A DNA stretch of 64,000 nt from an uncultured Clostridia bacterium (lineage in GTDB: Bacteria; Bacillota; Clostridia; TANB77; CAG-508), in assembly GCA_934130085.1 (NCBI GenBank), contig CAKOXK010000001.1:1-64000 (forward strand). Reading direction: 5' to 3'. Shown here one piece after another: positions 62,001 through 64,000 of the stretch (positions are counted from its first letter, which is position 1; the number at the start of each line of letters is the position of its first letter). The notes under the pieces are model-generated. The model was not told the origin of the DNA and made no database searches. It was given only the letters and a program-made list of their open reading frames with translations. The translations under genes and the position numbers were made by a program.

Positions 62001-64000
62001 TTTATAATGTTCAAAATTGGGCAAGATGACAAAGAAAAAATAAAAATAAAAAATAAAGATAGAGATTATTTAATAAAAATAGCGATGCTTACATGGCAAT
62101 TTTTCAAAGACAACTTAATAAATGAACTTCCAATAGATAATTATCAAGAAGATAGAAAAGAAAAGCAAGCCTTAAGAACATCTCCAACCAATATTGGACT
62201 TTATTTAATGGCAATAATAACAAGTTATGATTTAGGTTTTGAAACACTGCAAAGCATTCTAGAGAGAATCGAAAAAACAATATCAACAATAGAAAATCTT
62301 CCAAAATGGAATGGTCATTTATACAATTGGTACAACCTAGAGAAACTTATGCCAATATATCCGTATGATATTTCATCAGTTGATAGTGGAAACTTTATAG
62401 GTTACATGATAACAACGAAAGAATTCTTAAAAACACTAAATCAAAATGCAGTAAAAGAAAAATTAGACGTAAGATCTAGAAGCGAAAGCTTAAACAAAAG
62501 AGTAGAAGAACTTATTGAAAAGATTGAAAAAATAATAAATGAAACAGATTTTAGTAAATTATATAATAAAGAAAATGGTTTACTTTCAATAGGCTACAAT
62601 GTTGAACAAAATAAATTATATGATTCTTATTATGATTTATTAGCTTCAGAAGCAAGGCAAGCAAGCTTAATTGCAATCGCTAAAAAAGATATAGAAGAAA
62701 AACACTTTCAAAACTTAGGACGAACATTAACAAGAATTGAAAACAAAAAATGCTTAGTTTCATGGGGAGGAACAGCCTTTGAATATTTGATGCCCAATAT
62801 AAATATAAAAACATATACAGGAACAATATTAGATGAAGCGCAAAAAATGGCTGTAAAAAGCCAAATCATGTATGGCGCAAAACTCAGCATTCCATGGGGA
62901 ATATCTGAAGCAGCATTTAGCCTAAAAGATTTTCATGGAAATTATCAATACAAAACCTTTGGAATTCCATGGCTGGGTTTAAAAAGAAATTTAGGAGAAG
63001 ATGCTGTAGTAAGCCCATACTCAACAGCGCTTGCACTAACAATTGATAGTGAAAAAGCAATAGAAAACTTGAAAAGGCTTGAAAAAGAAGGCGCAATAGG
63101 AAAATATGGATTTTATGATTCAATAGACTACAAGCCAAAAAAAGAAGTAATAAAAACATTTATGGCACATCATCAGGGAATGATATTAACATCAATAGAT
63201 AATGTTTTAAATGATAATATATTCCAAAAAAGATTTTCAAACGATAAAAAGATACAAGGAGTTATGATCTTATTACAAGAAAAAATGCCAAATGATGCAG
63301 TAATAAAAGAGAAAAAAGATAAAGCAAGAAAATTAAAATATGAAGGATATGAAGAGCAAATTATAAGAACAAAAGGACTTAATGTTATATCAACCAATAA
63401 ACTAACAAACCTTACAAAAGAGAATAAAGAAGGTTTTACAAAACTCGGAAATATCATAATAAATAATGGGGTAAACTTATTTATAAAAAACACAAAAACC
63501 AATGAAATAATTGACTTTAACGAAGTATCAAACGAGAATTCGAAGATAGAATTTTTACCATACAAAACAAAACTAACAGAGGAAGATGGAAAGATAAAAA
63601 TTGAGCAGGAAATAACAATTGCTCCACTTTCACAAGTAGAAGTTAGAAAAATAACATTAAGAAACAAAAGCTTAGAAAAGGAAAATTTAGAGATTACAAC
63701 TTATGAAGAGCCAAGACTATCAAGCAAAGAACAATTCGAAGCCCATCCTGCATTTGATAAAATGTTTTTGAAATTTGAAGAGATAGAAAATGCGCTTAAG
63801 GTAACAAGAAGAAAAAGAACAGAAGATGAAAGAATTGCTATAGAATATGTAGGAATGTTATCAGAAGATAACAAAAAAATGGAATACGAAATTGATAAAG
63901 AAAACTTTAAATCAAGAAATAAAAATGAAATACCAGAAGCAATAAAAAATTCAAAACAATTATCAAGTAAAGTCTACGAAACAATTAATCCAATAATAGC
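59064..64000 (+). CDS. cyclic beta-1,2-glucan synthase-like protein (GT84, partial)
   Basis: Open to the window's right edge; about 1,645 codons are visible, so the gene continues. Start ATG 59064 with GGCAGGA upstream. Residues 1-430 are soluble and helical. Membrane helices occur near 447-485 and 835-860 and around 945-985. The GT84/GT2-like transferase between them has VITIDEDTNLILG near 641 and KHRWIRGDVQL (R-W motif) near 790. A glycoamylase-like domain (about 1035-1375) has TSPTNIGLYLMAI, NLPKWNGHLYNWY, SVDSGNFIGYMI and MAHHQGMILTS. After about 1440 a beta-rich region begins, like the GH94 part of NdvB-type enzymes. The family makes beta-1,2-glucans or phosphorolyses them; the product here is inferred only. 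Confidence 0.85.
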   Translation, partial: MLKILKTKDSVENKEDIKKNLEKLAANNIISNRGNLLTYPIKRVKENTKYIFLVYTLLNEHIKIGIPIHPAGEWLLDNYYIIEKASKNVQKDLTRKKYKNLPSLLDNSYDKKYMSRIYYMANEIVSNTDGKIEKDDLIDFINAYQTQKDLTMEEIWNIGLFLQICLIEKIREIAEKIFISQTQKFKAQNIISRFVDTRENRFTSFGNKRTSYKNGNIRLIGTNTSYPFIEYMSFKLKKIGEKAQNFQRIFETEVEKTGNSVSDIIKREHFDIALKTLSMKNAITSIKKISRMNVIEIFESTNAVEKILNNDPANVYPKMDFETKAYYRSEIVKIAKKTRISEIFIAKQIINLCNENSRKNKKEDTASSYYAKIKNCTLENKAISLKKCEDKNKIENAVIDKIEHVGYYLIDDGKEMLLKRLLGRKTFYLSKEKKAKVYIFAVYLLANISIILLFPKFKILALVLSVPIQNVVTKLIQYILSKNVRPKLIPKMQIESDLPDEAKTICVCPTILKNEDNVKEMFDKLEVYYLANKSKNLYFALLGDCTSEKIETTKEDNKIVEAGKKISSKLNEKYGEVFFFFYRKREWNSKEECFMGWERKRGMLSNLNDFLVTGKSVFMVNTALTNKNTNFFKNNKVKYVITIDEDTNLILGSVKKLVGAMEHILNKPEVDVIQNKVISGHGIIQPRIAIDIESANKTKFSRIFTNNMSGLDIYTNAISDTYQDNFDEGIYTGKGIYDLKTFYKLLNNQIKENTVLSHDLLEGNILRCGLATDIVLLDSYPSNYNSYKIRKHRWIRGDVQLIPYLKEHMNLLSKYKIVDNLNRNLNEACITICFIFAVIAKKYLLLPLTILGIIPIINIINSLLEAESMDSINKTVKSSLREYFMAVITLIDMAYLEINAYAKALYRTFISNKHMLEWTTSGEAEQKNRKTLSKHIKGAIVQTIISIIILLYGLANINQYNKLNLVVLLILCVLWLEMPFIMFKIGQDDKEKIKIKNKDRDYLIKIAMLTWQFFKDNLINELPIDNYQEDRKEKQALRTSPTNIGLYLMAIITSYDLGFETLQSILERIEKTISTIENLPKWNGHLYNWYNLEKLMPIYPYDISSVDSGNFIGYMITTKEFLKTLNQNAVKEKLDVRSRSESLNKRVEELIEKIEKIINETDFSKLYNKENGLLSIGYNVEQNKLYDSYYDLLASEARQASLIAIAKKDIEEKHFQNLGRTLTRIENKKCLVSWGGTAFEYLMPNINIKTYTGTILDEAQKMAVKSQIMYGAKLSIPWGISEAAFSLKDFHGNYQYKTFGIPWLGLKRNLGEDAVVSPYSTALALTIDSEKAIENLKRLEKEGAIGKYGFYDSIDYKPKKEVIKTFMAHHQGMILTSIDNVLNDNIFQKRFSNDKKIQGVMILLQEKMPNDAVIKEKKDKARKLKYEGYEEQIIRTKGLNVISTNKLTNLTKENKEGFTKLGNIIINNGVNLFIKNTKTNEIIDFNEVSNENSKIEFLPYKTKLTEEDGKIKIEQEITIAPLSQVEVRKITLRNKSLEKENLEITTYEEPRLSSKEQFEAHPAFDKMFLKFEEIENALKVTRRKRTEDERIAIEYVGMLSEDNKKMEYEIDKENFKSRNKNEIPEAIKNSKQLSSKVYETINPII

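Overview
The window is low-GC chromosomal DNA from an endospore-forming member of the Clostridia, probably an uncultured gut lineage. The evidence is the A/T-ending codon use, AGGAGG-type ribosome binding sites, TTGACA/TATAAT promoters, the Firmicutes order tadA - tRNA-Ser - SRP RNA - dnaX - ybaB - recR, and sporulation or germination genes (spoIIE, ypeB, cwlD). Species cannot be named from sequence alone.

Layout. 0.2-6.5 kb: a YbiT-type ABC-F ATPase, tadA abutting a tRNA-Ser, an unknown membrane-anchored protein, the SRP RNA, then dnaX-ybaB-recR. 6.7-10.1 kb (minus): ypeB and two tandem paralogous genes of unknown function. 10.3-13.1 kb: a UgtP-like glycosyltransferase, yqeK and a CbpA-type dnaJ. 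13.1-16.5 kb: a self-contained unit (consensus promoter, two unknown small genes, a VirD4/TraG-type coupling ATPase, terminator) with no relaxase or secretion-channel gene in the window. 16.7-19.9 kb: an extremely A-rich YhaO/YhaN-like nuclease-ATPase pair. 19.9-25.3 kb: prfA, pcrA and, on the other strand, a PIN-PhoH ATPase. 25.5-32.3 kb: mecA, then a DUF4321-radC-mreBCD-mrdA cell-shape cluster. 32.5-33.4 kb (minus): a two-gene operon of unknown function whose second member has only 57 residues. 33.9-44.6 kb: two giant surface proteins. 45.2-47.8 kb: spoIIE. 48-55 kb: a Schlafen-AlbA_2 regulator, a gene remnant, a WG-repeat protein, an unknown tail-anchored protein, acpS, tatD and an RpfB-like cell-wall enzyme. 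55.5-58.9 kb (minus): cwlD, an AI-2E/PerM-type permease, xth and a small unknown. 59.1 kb to the end: the first about 1,645 codons of a cyclic beta-glucan synthase-like giant.

The non-coding DNA is structured. A dispersed element with terminal inverted repeats (about 147-181 bp, four copies plus one partial) lies at gene 3' ends, three of the four between convergent genes. A seven-unit, exactly 32-bp tandem hairpin array follows spoIIE, and a 31-33-bp array follows the RpfB-like gene. In at least five genes the only good Shine-Dalgarno sequence is separated from the start codon by a small hairpin and then 10-13 nt, which suggests a recurring initiation architecture. Best candidates for new biology are the orphan coupling-ATPase unit, the hairpin-split ribosome binding sites and the two repeat families.
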